Below, piece by piece: positions 15,631 through 23,448 of a stretch of 64,000 nt of DNA. The number at the start of each line of letters is the position of its first letter. The first letter of the stretch is position 1. Position numbers and translations under genes: made by a program. The stretch spans positions 7,812,001 to 7,876,000 of the forward strand of contig NZ_CP107958.1 of NCBI RefSeq assembly GCF_036075115.1, written 5' to 3'. This DNA comes from Streptomyces sp. NBC_00377 (GTDB lineage Bacteria; Actinomycetota; Actinomycetes; Streptomycetales; Streptomycetaceae). The notes under the pieces are model-generated. The model was not told the DNA's origin. It searched no databases and saw only the letters and a list, made by a program, of their open reading frames with translations.

Positions 15631-16272
15631 TCAGAAGCCGGGGCCGCCCAGCTTGTCGCCGGCCGCCGCGAGGCGGCCCCACAGCAGGTCTGCCAGACTG
15701 CGTACCAGTTCGGCCCGCGAACAGGGCCGCTCACCCAGCCACCAGTCCCCGGCGGCGTGCATCATGCCGACGATCCCGTGCCCCCACACCCGAGCCAGCT
15801 GCTGGCTCCCCGGTCCGAGGTCCACCCGGTCCTCGATGACCTGGGCCAGCTCCTCACCCATCCGCCGCAGCAGAGGAGCCGAGTGCTTTCCCACGTCGAA
15901 GCCCTGCTCGCCCGGCGACCCGTCCGACGGATGCATCAGGAACCGGTAGACCTGGGGACGGGCCTCGATGGCGTAGAGGTAGGTGTCCAGAGTGGCTTCC
16001 ACCCGCTCCCGTCGCTCGGCGGGAGCGTCCAGCGCGGCCCGCAGCGAGTCCAGCAGCGCGTCCGTGTGCCGCTTGGCGAGCGCGGCGTACAGGCCGCCCT
16101 TGTCGCCGAAGTGCCGGTACAGGATGGGCTTGGTGATGCCCGCCTCGGCGGCGATCGCGTTCATCGACGCCTGTGGGCCGTCGCGCAGCACCACCCGGTC
16201 GGCGGCTTCCAGCAGCTCGCGCCGTCGGTGGTCGGCGGACCGCTGTTGCCCGGTCCGCTGCGTGGTGTCCAT
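15631..16272 (-). CDS. TetR-family transcriptional regulator, probable repressor of the adjacent acyl-CoA dehydrogenase
   Basis: A 213-aa TetR/AcrR regulator. The N-terminal HTH spans residues 16-62 (RRELLEAADRVVLRDG, then ITKPILYRHFGDKGGLYAAL). The C-terminal ligand-binding part contains YAIEARPQVYRFLMH, a pattern typical of fatty-acid-responsive TetR proteins. It diverges from the acyl-CoA dehydrogenase gene, and two palindromes lie in the shared 178-bp region. It probably senses an acyl-CoA and derepresses the dehydrogenase. GGGGAGAG precedes the ATG. Confidence 0.9.
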   Translation of the reverse strand: MDTTQRTGQQRSADHRRRELLEAADRVVLRDGPQASMNAIAAEAGITKPILYRHFGDKGGLYAALAKRHTDALLDSLRAALDAPAERRERVEATLDTYLYAIEARPQVYRFLMHPSDGSPGEQGFDVGKHSAPLLRRMGEELAQVIEDRVDLGPGSQQLARVWGHGIVGMMHAAGDWWLGERPCSRAELVRSLADLLWGRLAAAGDKLGGPGF

Positions 16273-16387
16273 GATCTCTCCCCACCCGTGCTGTTTCGGT
16301 GACGCCTGCGCAAACTAACACCTGGCAGCAGCCTGACACCGAACGGGCCGGGCGGCTCCTGGGCTGCCGACAGGAGTTGACTTTTCC

Positions 16388-16424
16388 TACCGACCGGTAA
16401 CAGACTCGCGTTACCGCTAGTAAC
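16388..16424. promoter_or_regulatory. Two palindromic operators between tetR and acyl-CoA dehydrogenase
   Basis: TACCGACCGGTA (16388-16399) and GTTACCGCTAGTAAC (16410-16424) are inverted repeats sharing the half-site TTACCG/CGGTAA, the kind bound by TetR regulators of fatty-acid catabolism. Their centres are 23.5 bp apart, near two helical turns. They lie 27-63 nt upstream of the dehydrogenase start, suiting repression of both divergent promoters. Confidence 0.7.
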
Positions 16425-16450
16425 ACGCACGTTCCGCCGCTGGAGGGGTC

Positions 16451-17677
16451 ATGGCCGAGTTCACCATGGAGCTCAACGACGAACAGAAGGAGGTCCGGGA
16501 CTGGCTGCACGGCTTCGCGGCCGACGTCATCCGCCCCGCGGCCGCCGAATGGGACGAGCGTGAGGAGACTCCCTGGCCGGTCATCCAGGAGGCCGCGAAG
16601 GTCGGCATCTACTCCCTCGATTTCTACGCGCAGCAGTACTTCGACCCCACCGGCCTCGGCATCCCGATGGCCATGGAGGAGCTGTTCTGGGGCGACGCGG
16701 GCATCGCCCTGTCGATCGTGGGCACCGGACTCGCTGCCGTGGGCGTTCTCGCCAACGGGACCGAGGAGCAGATCGGCACCTGGATCCCCCAGATGTACGG
16801 CGACGCCAGCGACGTCAAGGTGGCCGCCTTCTGCTCCTCCGAGCCCGACGCCGGCTCCGACGTCGCCTCCCTGCGCACGCGTGCCGTGTACGACGAGGCC
16901 AATGACGAGTGGGTGCTCAACGGCACCAAGACCTGGGCGACCAACGGCGGCATCGCCAACGTCCACGTGGTCGTCGCGGCCGTGGACGCCGAACTCGGCT
17001 CCAAGGGCCACGCCTCCTTCATCGTCCCGCCGGGCACCCCGGGCCTCGCCCAGGGCCAGAAGTTCAAGAAGCACGGTATCCGCGCCTCGCACACCGCCGA
17101 GGTGATCCTCGACAACGTGCGGATCCCCGGCTCCTGCCTCCTCGGCGGCAAGGAGAAGCTGGACGAGCGGCTGGCGCGGGCCCGCGAGCGGGCGAAGACC
17201 GGTGGCGAGCGCGTGAAGAACGCCGCGATGGCGACCTTCGAGGCATCGCGGCCCGCGGTCGGCGCCATGGCCGTCGGCACGGCCCGCGCCGCCTACGAGG
17301 TGGCCCTCGACTACGCCAAGACGCGTGAGCAGTTCGGCCGCCCGATCATCGACAACCAGGGCGTCGCCTTCCAGCTCGCGGACATGCGTACGCAGATCGA
17401 CGCCGCCCGGCTGCTGGTCTGGCGCGCGTCCTGGATGGCGATCAACGGCAAGCCGTTCACCGCCGCCGAGGGCTCGATGTCGAAGCTGTACGCCAGTGAG
17501 ACGGCGAAGCAGGTCACCGCGCAGGCGGTCCAGATCCTCGGCGGCAACGGCTACACCCGTGAGTACCCGGTGGAGCGCATGCACCGCGACGCGGCCATCT
17601 ACACGATCTTCGAGGGCACCAGCGAGATCCAGCGCCTGGTGATCGCCCGCACCCTGTCGGGTATGCCGATCCGGTAG
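16451..17677 (+). CDS. Acyl-CoA dehydrogenase
   Basis: A 408-aa FAD-dependent acyl-CoA dehydrogenase for the first oxidation step of beta-oxidation. It has the N-terminal all-helical domain, FCSSEPDAGSDVASL and the NGTKTWATNGG flavin-site segments, and a C-terminal domain with REQFGRPIIDNQGV. The catalytic base is Glu in IFEGTSEIQ near residue 392. A 30-residue charged insertion (KEKLDERLARARERAKTGGE, about 234-253) follows the middle domain. GGAGGGG precedes the ATG. A TetR gene diverges upstream and two operators overlap the promoter region. A strong hairpin follows. Confidence 0.93.
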   Translation: MAEFTMELNDEQKEVRDWLHGFAADVIRPAAAEWDEREETPWPVIQEAAKVGIYSLDFYAQQYFDPTGLGIPMAMEELFWGDAGIALSIVGTGLAAVGVLANGTEEQIGTWIPQMYGDASDVKVAAFCSSEPDAGSDVASLRTRAVYDEANDEWVLNGTKTWATNGGIANVHVVVAAVDAELGSKGHASFIVPPGTPGLAQGQKFKKHGIRASHTAEVILDNVRIPGSCLLGGKEKLDERLARARERAKTGGERVKNAAMATFEASRPAVGAMAVGTARAAYEVALDYAKTREQFGRPIIDNQGVAFQLADMRTQIDAARLLVWRASWMAINGKPFTAAEGSMSKLYASETAKQVTAQAVQILGGNGYTREYPVERMHRDAAIYTIFEGTSEIQRLVIARTLSGMPIR

Positions 17678-17705
17678 CCCCGACCGGTCCGGTAGCCCCG
17701 ACCGG
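17671..17705. repeat. Tandem duplication spanning the acyl-CoA dehydrogenase stop codon
   Basis: CCGGTAGCCCCGACCGG occurs at 17671-17687 and 17689-17705 (period 18). The TAG of the first copy is the stop codon. The second copy gives another in-frame TAG. Confidence 0.75.
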
Positions 17706-17713
17706 GGAGCCGT

Positions 17714-17761
17714 GCGACGCCGGCCGGCGGCCCGCCCGGACCGGCCGCCGGCCCGCGTCGC
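17714..17761 (+). terminator. Long hairpin terminator after acyl-CoA dehydrogenase
   Basis: A stem of about 18 bp: GCGACGC plus CGGCCGGCGGCC (17714-17732) pairs with GGCCGCCGGCC and CGCGTCGC (17743-17761) with one small bulge. It lies 37 nt after the stop codon. Confidence 0.7.
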
Positions 17762-17775
17762 AGGCGCGGATCGGC

Positions 17776-17810
17776 GACGGGCCCGCGCCCGCAGGGGCGC
17801 GGGCCCCGTC
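17776..17810 (-). terminator. Hairpin terminator for the convergent small gene
   Basis: GACGGGCCCGCGCCC (17776-17790) pairs with 17795-17810 around GCAG with one bulged C. It ends 3 nt from the stop of the leaderless small gene on the minus strand. Together with the hairpin at 17714-17761 it separates convergent transcripts. Confidence 0.65.
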
Positions 17811-17812
17811 CG

Positions 17813-18046
17813 TTACGGGGTCCCGCTGCTGTGGGCGATGCACGCCACGTCGATGCGGTCGGCCAGCTTGGCCAGTTCGATGGTCAGGGCGGCCACCGTG
17901 TCCTCGTCGAGCCCGTCCGCACCGGCCTCGACGAGATGCAGCCAACGCCCTCCCAGCGTGCGGAGCAGCTTGCTCACGTCGGCCGCGGCCACCTGCAAGG
18001 TCCCGCGGTCGTCGACGATCAGAGGCAGAGTCACTTCGCGGTTCAC
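17813..18046 (-). CDS. Small conserved-looking hypothetical protein, leaderless start
   Basis: A 77-aa soluble protein starting VNREVTLPLIVDDRGTLQV. It has a beta strand-helix-beta layout: a central ADVSKLLRTLGGRWLHL segment and a long helix (DEDTVAALTIELAKLADRI). No named family is recognised. The GTG at 18046 was chosen because TACGAT (a good -10 box) ends exactly seven nt upstream, as in leaderless transcripts. Longer in-frame starts would run through this promoter. It follows the succinate-semialdehyde dehydrogenase gene on the same strand. Confidence 0.7.
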   Translation of the reverse strand: MNREVTLPLIVDDRGTLQVAAADVSKLLRTLGGRWLHLVEAGADGLDEDTVAALTIELAKLADRIDVACIAHSSGTP

Positions 18047-18053
18047 AACCGGG

Positions 18054-18059
18054 ATCGTA
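18054..18059 (-). promoter_or_regulatory. Putative -10 box of a leaderless promoter
   Basis: Read on the minus strand, TACGAT is followed by CCCGGTT and then GTG, which places the expected transcription start at or next to the start codon of the 77-aa protein. No consensus -35 box is evident at 17-18 bp spacing. Confidence 0.5.
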
Positions 18060-18071
18060 GCCGCGCGACCC

Positions 18072-19457
18072 TCACGCACCGTGCCAAACCGTGGTGATGT
18101 TGCAGAACTCCCGGATTCCGTGCCCGGACAGCTCACGGCCGTATCCGGACCGCTTCACCCCGCCGAACGGGAACGCCGGATGGGACGCGGTCATCCCGTT
18201 GACGAACACGCCGCCCGCCTCCAGGTCGCGTGCGAACCGGTCGACCTCGGCCTCGTCCCGGGTCCACACGTTGGAACTCAGTCCGAACGGCGAGTCGTTG
18301 GCGATGAGCACCGCCTCGTCCAGGTCGGCGGCCCGGTACAGCGTCGCGACCGGCCCGAACGCCTCCTCCCGGTGGATGCGCATCTCGCGGGTGACGCCGG
18401 AGAGGACGGTCGGCGGGTAGTACCAGCCGGGCCCCTCGGGCCGTTCGCCACCGCACAGCACGGCCGCGCCGCCGCGCCGGGCGTCGTCCACCAGCTCCTC
18501 CAGGTCCGACCGCCCCTGCTCGCTCGCCAGCGGCCCGACCTCCGTCTCCTCGGCCAGCGGGTCGCCGACCTTCAGCGCCGCCATGCCCGCCACGAACCGC
18601 TCGGTGAACGCGTCGTACACGTCCGTGTGAACGATGAACCTCTTGGCGGCGATGCACGACTGACCGTTGTTCTGCACCCGCGCCGTCACCGCCACCCGCG
18701 AGGCCCGGTCGATGTCCGCCGACGGCATGACCACGTACGGGTCGCTGCCGCCCAGCTCCAGCACCGTCTTCTTGATCATCTCGCCGGCCGTGGAGGCGAC
18801 CGCCCGCCCGGCCGGCTCGCTGCCGGTCAGCGTCGCCGCCTTCACACGGTCGTCGCGCAGGATGTCGTCGACCGCCCCCGAGCCGACCAGCAGCGTCTGG
18901 AAACAGCCCTCGGTGAATCCGGCCCGGTGGAACAGGTCCTCCAGGTACAGGGCGGTCTGCGGGACGTTCGAGGCGTGTTTGAGCAGCCCCACGTTGCCCG
19001 CCATCAGCGCCGGGGCGGCGAACCGGACCACCTGCCAGAGCGGGAAGTTCCACGGCATCACCGCGAGAACCGGGCCCAGCGGCCGGTAGCGGACCAGGGC
19101 GCGTGCGCCCCCGGAGTCCTTCACGTCGGCGGCCGACGGCTCCTCGTCGGCGAGCAGTTCCGCCGCGTGCTCGGCGTACCAGCGCATCGCCCTCGCGCAC
19201 TTCGCGGCCTCCGCGCGCGCCTGCTTCACCGGCTTGCCCATCTCGGTGGTCATCACCCGGCCGATCTCCTGCTGGTCCTCGTCCAGCAGATCCGCGGCCC
19301 GGTCCAGCAGGCGCGCGCGTTCGGCGAACGTCGTCGTCCGATACGTACGGAACGTGGCCTGCGCGAGCTGGAGCCGGCGTTCCAGCTCCTCCTCGCCCAT
19401 GGCCTCGTACGTCCGAAGCGTCTCGCCGTTCGCCGGGTTCACCGTCGCGATGGGCAT
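18072..19457 (-). CDS. gabD: Succinate-semialdehyde dehydrogenase (NAD(P)+), GabD/Sad-like
   Basis: A 461-aa aldehyde dehydrogenase. The cofactor segment MPWNFPLWQVVRFAAPAL (134-151), catalytic Glu234 in VLELGGSDP and nucleophile Cys268 in NNGQSCIAAKRF are all intact. The short N-terminus and FPFGGVKRSGYGREL near the end match the succinate-semialdehyde dehydrogenase branch, which turns succinate semialdehyde from GABA/putrescine breakdown into succinate. Substrate is family inference. An AGGAGG site precedes ATG 19457. A longer frame up to 19529 is not supported. Confidence 0.88.
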   Translation of the reverse strand: MPIATVNPANGETLRTYEAMGEEELERRLQLAQATFRTYRTTTFAERARLLDRAADLLDEDQQEIGRVMTTEMGKPVKQARAEAAKCARAMRWYAEHAAELLADEEPSAADVKDSGGARALVRYRPLGPVLAVMPWNFPLWQVVRFAAPALMAGNVGLLKHASNVPQTALYLEDLFHRAGFTEGCFQTLLVGSGAVDDILRDDRVKAATLTGSEPAGRAVASTAGEMIKKTVLELGGSDPYVVMPSADIDRASRVAVTARVQNNGQSCIAAKRFIVHTDVYDAFTERFVAGMAALKVGDPLAEETEVGPLASEQGRSDLEELVDDARRGGAAVLCGGERPEGPGWYYPPTVLSGVTREMRIHREEAFGPVATLYRAADLDEAVLIANDSPFGLSSNVWTRDEAEVDRFARDLEAGGVFVNGMTASHPAFPFGGVKRSGYGRELSGHGIREFCNITTVWHGA

Positions 19458-19533
19458 GAACGACCTCCTGAAGGGCTGACTGTGCTTCGACCTTCCCGCG
19501 CCGGACCCGGGGCCGCAACGCGTGCGCATCCGC

Positions 19534-20007
19534 TCAGCCCGAGTGCTCCGCGAGCCGGTCGAGAAACGCGGCCTGTGCCGTGACGATCACCTCGCGGGCC
19601 CGGTCGAGCCCGAACCAGGCCACCCGGTCCAGTTCGGGGAACTCCCGCGTCCGCCCGGACCTCGGCGGCCACTCCATGGTGAAGGTGCCGGGCTCGACGG
19701 CGTCCGGATCGAGATCGGCCTCGATCGCCCACACGATGACGGTCTTCCCGTTGGTCTGCCGGACCTCGCCGAGCGCGATCGCCTCACCGTCGGGCGGCGG
19801 CAGCCCCAGCTCCTCCCGGAACTCGCGGCGGGCCGCGTCCCAGGCCGGCTCGTCGGGCTCGTACTCGCCCTTCGGGACGGTCCACGCCCCGGCGTCCTTC
19901 TTCGCGAAGTACGGACCGCCCATATGGCCCAGCAACACCTGCGGACCGTCGTCGGTCCGCCGGAACAACAGCAGGCCCGCACTGCGCTTCCTCGCCGTGG
20001 CTGTCAC
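19534..20007 (-). CDS. Nudix hydrolase
   Basis: A 157-aa Nudix pyrophosphatase. The complete Nudix box runs from Gly47 to Leu69: Gly47, Glu53, Arg61-Glu62 and Glu65-Glu66 are all in register. The early motif HMGGPYFAKKDAGAWTVPKGE resembles the diadenosine-polyphosphate/NTP-sanitising subgroup. The GTG start overlaps the stop of ligB (GTGA), so it is translationally coupled to the ATP-dependent DNA ligase, suggesting a joint role in nucleotide clean-up or repair. The substrate is unknown. Confidence 0.88.
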   Translation of the reverse strand: MTATARKRSAGLLLFRRTDDGPQVLLGHMGGPYFAKKDAGAWTVPKGEYEPDEPAWDAARREFREELGLPPPDGEAIALGEVRQTNGKTVIVWAIEADLDPDAVEPGTFTMEWPPRSGRTREFPELDRVAWFGLDRAREVIVTAQAAFLDRLAEHSG

Positions 20008-21542
20008 GGGCGCACCTCCGGGTGGGCGGCGAGCAGGGTCTCCACCGTGTCGGCCTCCTGCGGGCGCTTGTCCTCGCGGTAGCGGAGCACCCGGGCGAAG
20101 CGGAGCGTGACGCCGGCCGGGTACCGGGTGGAGCGTTGCAGGCCGTCGTAGGCGATCTCCACGACGAGTTCGGGCCGTACGGTCACCACATGACCGCTCT
20201 CGTCGACGGCCAGTTCCCTCAGCCGCTCCGTCTGCCAGGTGAGCATCGCGTCGGTCAGCCCCTTGAACGTCTTGCCGAGCATGACGAAGCCGCCGTCCGC
20301 GGTGCGGGCGCCGAGGTGCAGATTGGAGAGCTTGCCGGTGCGCCGCCCGTGGCCCCACTCGGCGGCCAGCACCACCAGGTCCAGCGTGTGCACGGGCTTG
20401 ACCTTCAGCCAGGACGCGCCCCGCCGGCCCGCGCTGTAGGGGGCGTCGAGGGCCTTCACCACGACTCCCTCGTGCCCACGCAGCAGGGTCTGCCTCGCGA
20501 ACTCCTCCGCCGCCTCGGCGTCCCCGGGCCCGGACACGATCGTGCGGCGCACCCGCATCGGCTCGGGCACCAGCCGGGCCAGTTCCGCGTGCCGTTCGGC
20601 GAACGGCAGGTCGAGCAGGTCACGGCCGTCCACGGACAGCGAGTCGAAGAACACGGGGGAGACCGGGACCGCCTGCGCGGCCGCCGTCACGTCCACCCGG
20701 GAGCCGACCCGGCCGGCCGTCTCCTGGAAGGAGCGGGGGCGTCCCGTCGCGTCGAAGGCGATGACCTCGCCGTCCAGGATGAACCGCGTGCCTGCCAACC
20801 GCCGTGCGGCGTCCGTCACTTCGGGCAGCCGGTCGGTGATGTCGTCGAGCGTGCGGGTGTAGAGGCGGACGTCGTCGCCGTCGCGGTGCACCTGGACGCG
20901 GATGCCGTCCAGCTTCTCCTCCACCGCGCAGACGCCGAGCTTGCCGACCGCCTCGGTGACCGAGGACGCGGTGTGCGCGAGCATCGGCAGGACCGGACGG
21001 CCGACGGTCAGCCGGAACGCCTCCAGCGCGGCCGGCCCGTCCGCGAGCAGCGCCCGTGCGACCGTCTGTAGCGAACCGGCCAGCATCACCGCCCGCCGTA
21101 CGTCCGTGGCGGGCGCCCCGGTCGCCTGCGCCAGGCCCTCCACGGCGACGGCGTCCAGCGCGCCCTGCCGGACCTCGCCGGTGATGAGTCCGAGCAGGAA
21201 GCGCTGTTCGTCCGCGGTGGCCGCGCTCATCAACTCACCCACCAGGCGTGTCCGTTCGGCCTGCGAGCCGGGGCCCGACACCTTGCCGAGCTCGCCGAGC
21301 AGGGCGTCGGTCTCCCGCACCGAGAGCGTCGGCTCGCCGGCCGGGTCGACCGGCCGGCTCAGTACCTTCCAGCCGACGCCCAGGCGGCCCTGGGGCAGTC
21401 GGCCGGCCAGGTAGGGGATGACGATCGGGACGTCGTCCGCCTCGGCGTCCCGGAAGAGTTCGGCGAGCAGGGCGATCTTGCGGGAGCGCGCCGAGGTGGC
21501 GGCGACCTCCCGGGACACGTCGGCGAGCCGGGTCAGCAGCAT
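20004..21542 (-). CDS. ligB: ATP-dependent DNA ligase
   Basis: A 512-aa archaeal/LigB-type ligase that seals nicks using ATP. It has an N-terminal DNA-binding domain (1-190), the adenylation domain with AMP-accepting Lys210 in VEEKLDGIRV, LDGEVIAF (motif III), HEGVVVK (motif IV) and SWLKVKP (motif V), then an OB-fold (LRFARVLRYREDK). It is not the replicative NAD-dependent LigA; such enzymes work in repair. I start at ATG 21542. A TTG further upstream (21557) is possible but gives no conserved residues. The stop overlaps the Nudix gene. Confidence 0.93.
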   Translation of the reverse strand: MLLTRLADVSREVAATSARSRKIALLAELFRDAEADDVPIVIPYLAGRLPQGRLGVGWKVLSRPVDPAGEPTLSVRETDALLGELGKVSGPGSQAERTRLVGELMSAATADEQRFLLGLITGEVRQGALDAVAVEGLAQATGAPATDVRRAVMLAGSLQTVARALLADGPAALEAFRLTVGRPVLPMLAHTASSVTEAVGKLGVCAVEEKLDGIRVQVHRDGDDVRLYTRTLDDITDRLPEVTDAARRLAGTRFILDGEVIAFDATGRPRSFQETAGRVGSRVDVTAAAQAVPVSPVFFDSLSVDGRDLLDLPFAERHAELARLVPEPMRVRRTIVSGPGDAEAAEEFARQTLLRGHEGVVVKALDAPYSAGRRGASWLKVKPVHTLDLVVLAAEWGHGRRTGKLSNLHLGARTADGGFVMLGKTFKGLTDAMLTWQTERLRELAVDESGHVVTVRPELVVEIAYDGLQRSTRYPAGVTLRFARVLRYREDKRPQEADTVETLLAAHPEVRP

Positions 21543-21656
21543 GCAGCCATGGTGCAACGCCGACGGCCCTTCTACCTCCGCACTGCGGTGGCCGCCGCCC
21601 GGTCGCTGCCTGTGTACGGCGGTGATTTCCGGCGGGCCGCTACCTCCGCACCGCTG

Positions 21657-22685
21657 TCACCTCCGTACGGCCGGGTCGGCCGTCGCCACCGCGAGCTCCG
21701 CGGCCACCGCGAGCTCGGCGGCCTCGGCGGCCTCCGCGGCCTTCGCGTCGAGGTCCGCCATCAGCAGCTCTCCGTTGATCGCGGCCCCGGCCCGGTAGCC
21801 GCGGCTCGCCGCGTTCACGACCTGCTCGGCGAAGCCCGACGCGTTGCCCGCCGCCCACAGGCCGGGCACGGTGGTCAGACCCGTTGCGTCGACCACGGGG
21901 TAGGCGCCGAAGGGCGTCTCGCTCATCTCGGCGCCCAGCCGGACGAGCAGATCGGTGCGCGGAACCGCCCGGGGTGCGACGAACAGCGCGTCGCGGTCGT
22001 GCACCCGCCCCTCCACGAGCCGGACCCCGGTGAGTCGGTCGTCCTCGACGACCAGGCCCGCCACCTCGCCGGGGACGACGCGTACGCCGGCCGCGGCCAG
22101 CCTGCGCAGATCCCCGTCGGTCAGCTCCGCCTCGGAGACCGTGTGCAGGAAGAGCGTCACGTCCTTCGACCACTGGGACACCATCAGCGCCTGGTGGACG
22201 CTCATCGAGGTGGTCGCGAGCACGCCGAAGGCCTGGTCGCGGACCTCCCAGCCGTGGCAGTAGGGGCAGTGGAGCACATCGCGGCCGAAGCGCTCGGCGA
22301 GGCCCGCGACCGGCGGCAGCTCGTCCTTCAGGCCCGTCGCGACGACGAGCCGGCGGGCGTGCACGGTCCGGCCCGCCCCGGATGCGGCACCCCCGGTGAG
22401 CCGCACGGTGAAGTCCTCGCCCCTGGTGGCGTCCACCACCCGGTCGCGGACCAGTTCCACGCCGTACCGCGCGATCTCCTCGCGGCCGGCGGCGAGGAAG
22501 GCGGCGGGCGACATGCCGTCCCGCGAGAGATAGCCGTGCATGTGAGCGGCGGGCGCGTTGCGCGGCTCACCCGCGTCGACGACCAGCGTGCGGCGCCGGG
22601 CCCTTCCCAGGACGAGCCCGGCGGACAGGCCTGCGGCGCCGCCGCCGACGACGATCACTTCGTACTTCTCGGCCTTGTCGGTCAT
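21657..22685 (-). CDS. FAD-dependent thioredoxin-reductase-like oxidoreductase
   Basis: A 342-aa two-dinucleotide-fold protein. The FAD motif VVGGGAAGLSAGLVLGR lies at 12-28, the redox motif CPYC at 140-143 and the second FAD motif LWAAGNASGF near the end. The NADPH-binding GxGxxA motif is degenerate (FGVLATTSMSVHQAL), so NADPH use is doubtful. Alternatives are a ferredoxin-dependent or oxygen-dependent (HlmI/GliT-like) dithiol oxidase. The tail (about 310-342) is low-complexity Ala/Glu. GGAGG precedes the ATG. It diverges from an XRE-cupin regulator across an 80-bp region with a perfect palindrome. Confidence 0.85.
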   Translation of the reverse strand: MTDKAEKYEVIVVGGGAAGLSAGLVLGRARRRTLVVDAGEPRNAPAAHMHGYLSRDGMSPAAFLAAGREEIARYGVELVRDRVVDATRGEDFTVRLTGGAASGAGRTVHARRLVVATGLKDELPPVAGLAERFGRDVLHCPYCHGWEVRDQAFGVLATTSMSVHQALMVSQWSKDVTLFLHTVSEAELTDGDLRRLAAAGVRVVPGEVAGLVVEDDRLTGVRLVEGRVHDRDALFVAPRAVPRTDLLVRLGAEMSETPFGAYPVVDATGLTTVPGLWAAGNASGFAEQVVNAASRGYRAGAAINGELLMADLDAKAAEAAEAAELAVAAELAVATADPAVRR

Positions 22686-22740
22686 GGTGACCACCTCCGC
22701 GACCACGGTCGCCGGACCGGCTCGGGATGGACAAACAACT

Positions 22741-22755
22741 TTGCCGGTTCGGCAA
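22741..22755. promoter_or_regulatory. Palindromic operator TTGCCGGTTCGGCAA
   Basis: Perfect 6-bp arms (TTGCCG/CGGCAA) around GTT lie in the divergent region, 10 nt upstream of the XRE-cupin start codon. This placement suggests autorepression and control of the divergent thioredoxin-reductase-like gene. Confidence 0.65.
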
Positions 22756-22764
22756 TATGGAGGC

Positions 22765-23337
22765 ATGACTACCGATGACGTACTCGCGGAGGTCGGACCG
22801 AGGCTGCGGCGGCTGCGCAAGGAGCGGGAGGTGACGCTCGCGGCGCTGTCCGAGTCGACGGGCATCTCCGTCAGCACCCTGTCGCGGCTGGAGTCCGGGC
22901 TGCGCAAGCCCAGCCTGGAGCTGCTGCTGCCGATCGCCCAGGCCCACCAGGTGCCGCTGGACGAGCTGGTCGGGGCGCCGCCGGTGGGCGATCCGCGGGT
23001 ACGGGCCCAGCCGATCGTGCGGCACGGACGCACCTTCTGGCCGCTCACCCGCCAGCCCGGCGGACTCCAGGCGTTCAAGGTGCTGGTGCCCCGGAGCGAC
23101 GAGCAGCCCGAGCCGCGCACCCACGAGGGCTACGAGTGGCTGTACGTGATGTCCGGGCGGCTGCGGGTGGTGCTGGGAGAGCACGACGTGGTCATGGCTG
23201 CGGGCGAGGCCGCGGAGTTCGACACGCGCGTCCCGCACTGGTTCGGCTCGACGGGGGAAGGGCCGGCCGAATTCCTGAGCCTCTTCGGACCGCAGGGGGA
23301 GCGGATGCATGTGCGAGCGAAGCCCCGGCAGGGGTGA
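22765..23337 (+). CDS. XRE-family regulator with C-terminal cupin domain
   Basis: A 190-aa regulator. The N-terminal lambda-repressor-like HTH (residues 11-65: LRRLRKEREVTLAALSESTG, then SVSTLSRLESGLRKPS) is joined to a cupin barrel (about 105-180) with HEGYEWLYVMSGRL and VPHWFG. Its cupin pocket probably binds a small ligand or metal. It is divergent from, and probably controls, the thioredoxin-reductase-like gene through the adjacent palindrome. GGAGG is 4 nt before the ATG. Confidence 0.9.
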   Translation: MTTDDVLAEVGPRLRRLRKEREVTLAALSESTGISVSTLSRLESGLRKPSLELLLPIAQAHQVPLDELVGAPPVGDPRVRAQPIVRHGRTFWPLTRQPGGLQAFKVLVPRSDEQPEPRTHEGYEWLYVMSGRLRVVLGEHDVVMAAGEAAEFDTRVPHWFGSTGEGPAEFLSLFGPQGERMHVRAKPRQG

Positions 23338-23448
23338 CGGAGGCGACTCTTCGGCCGACGCCTGTTCCCTCACGGCAAGCGACCGCTTAGTATGCGATCG
23401 ACCCGGTCCGAACGCCGGGCGGACGACGCAGTCCCGTGGAGGCTCCGC

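Noticed and set aside
15083..15949. Open frames through the repeat-rich stretch downstream of def
   Set aside because: They are kept open by repeats with periods divisible by three, lack ribosome binding sites and run antisense into the TetR gene.
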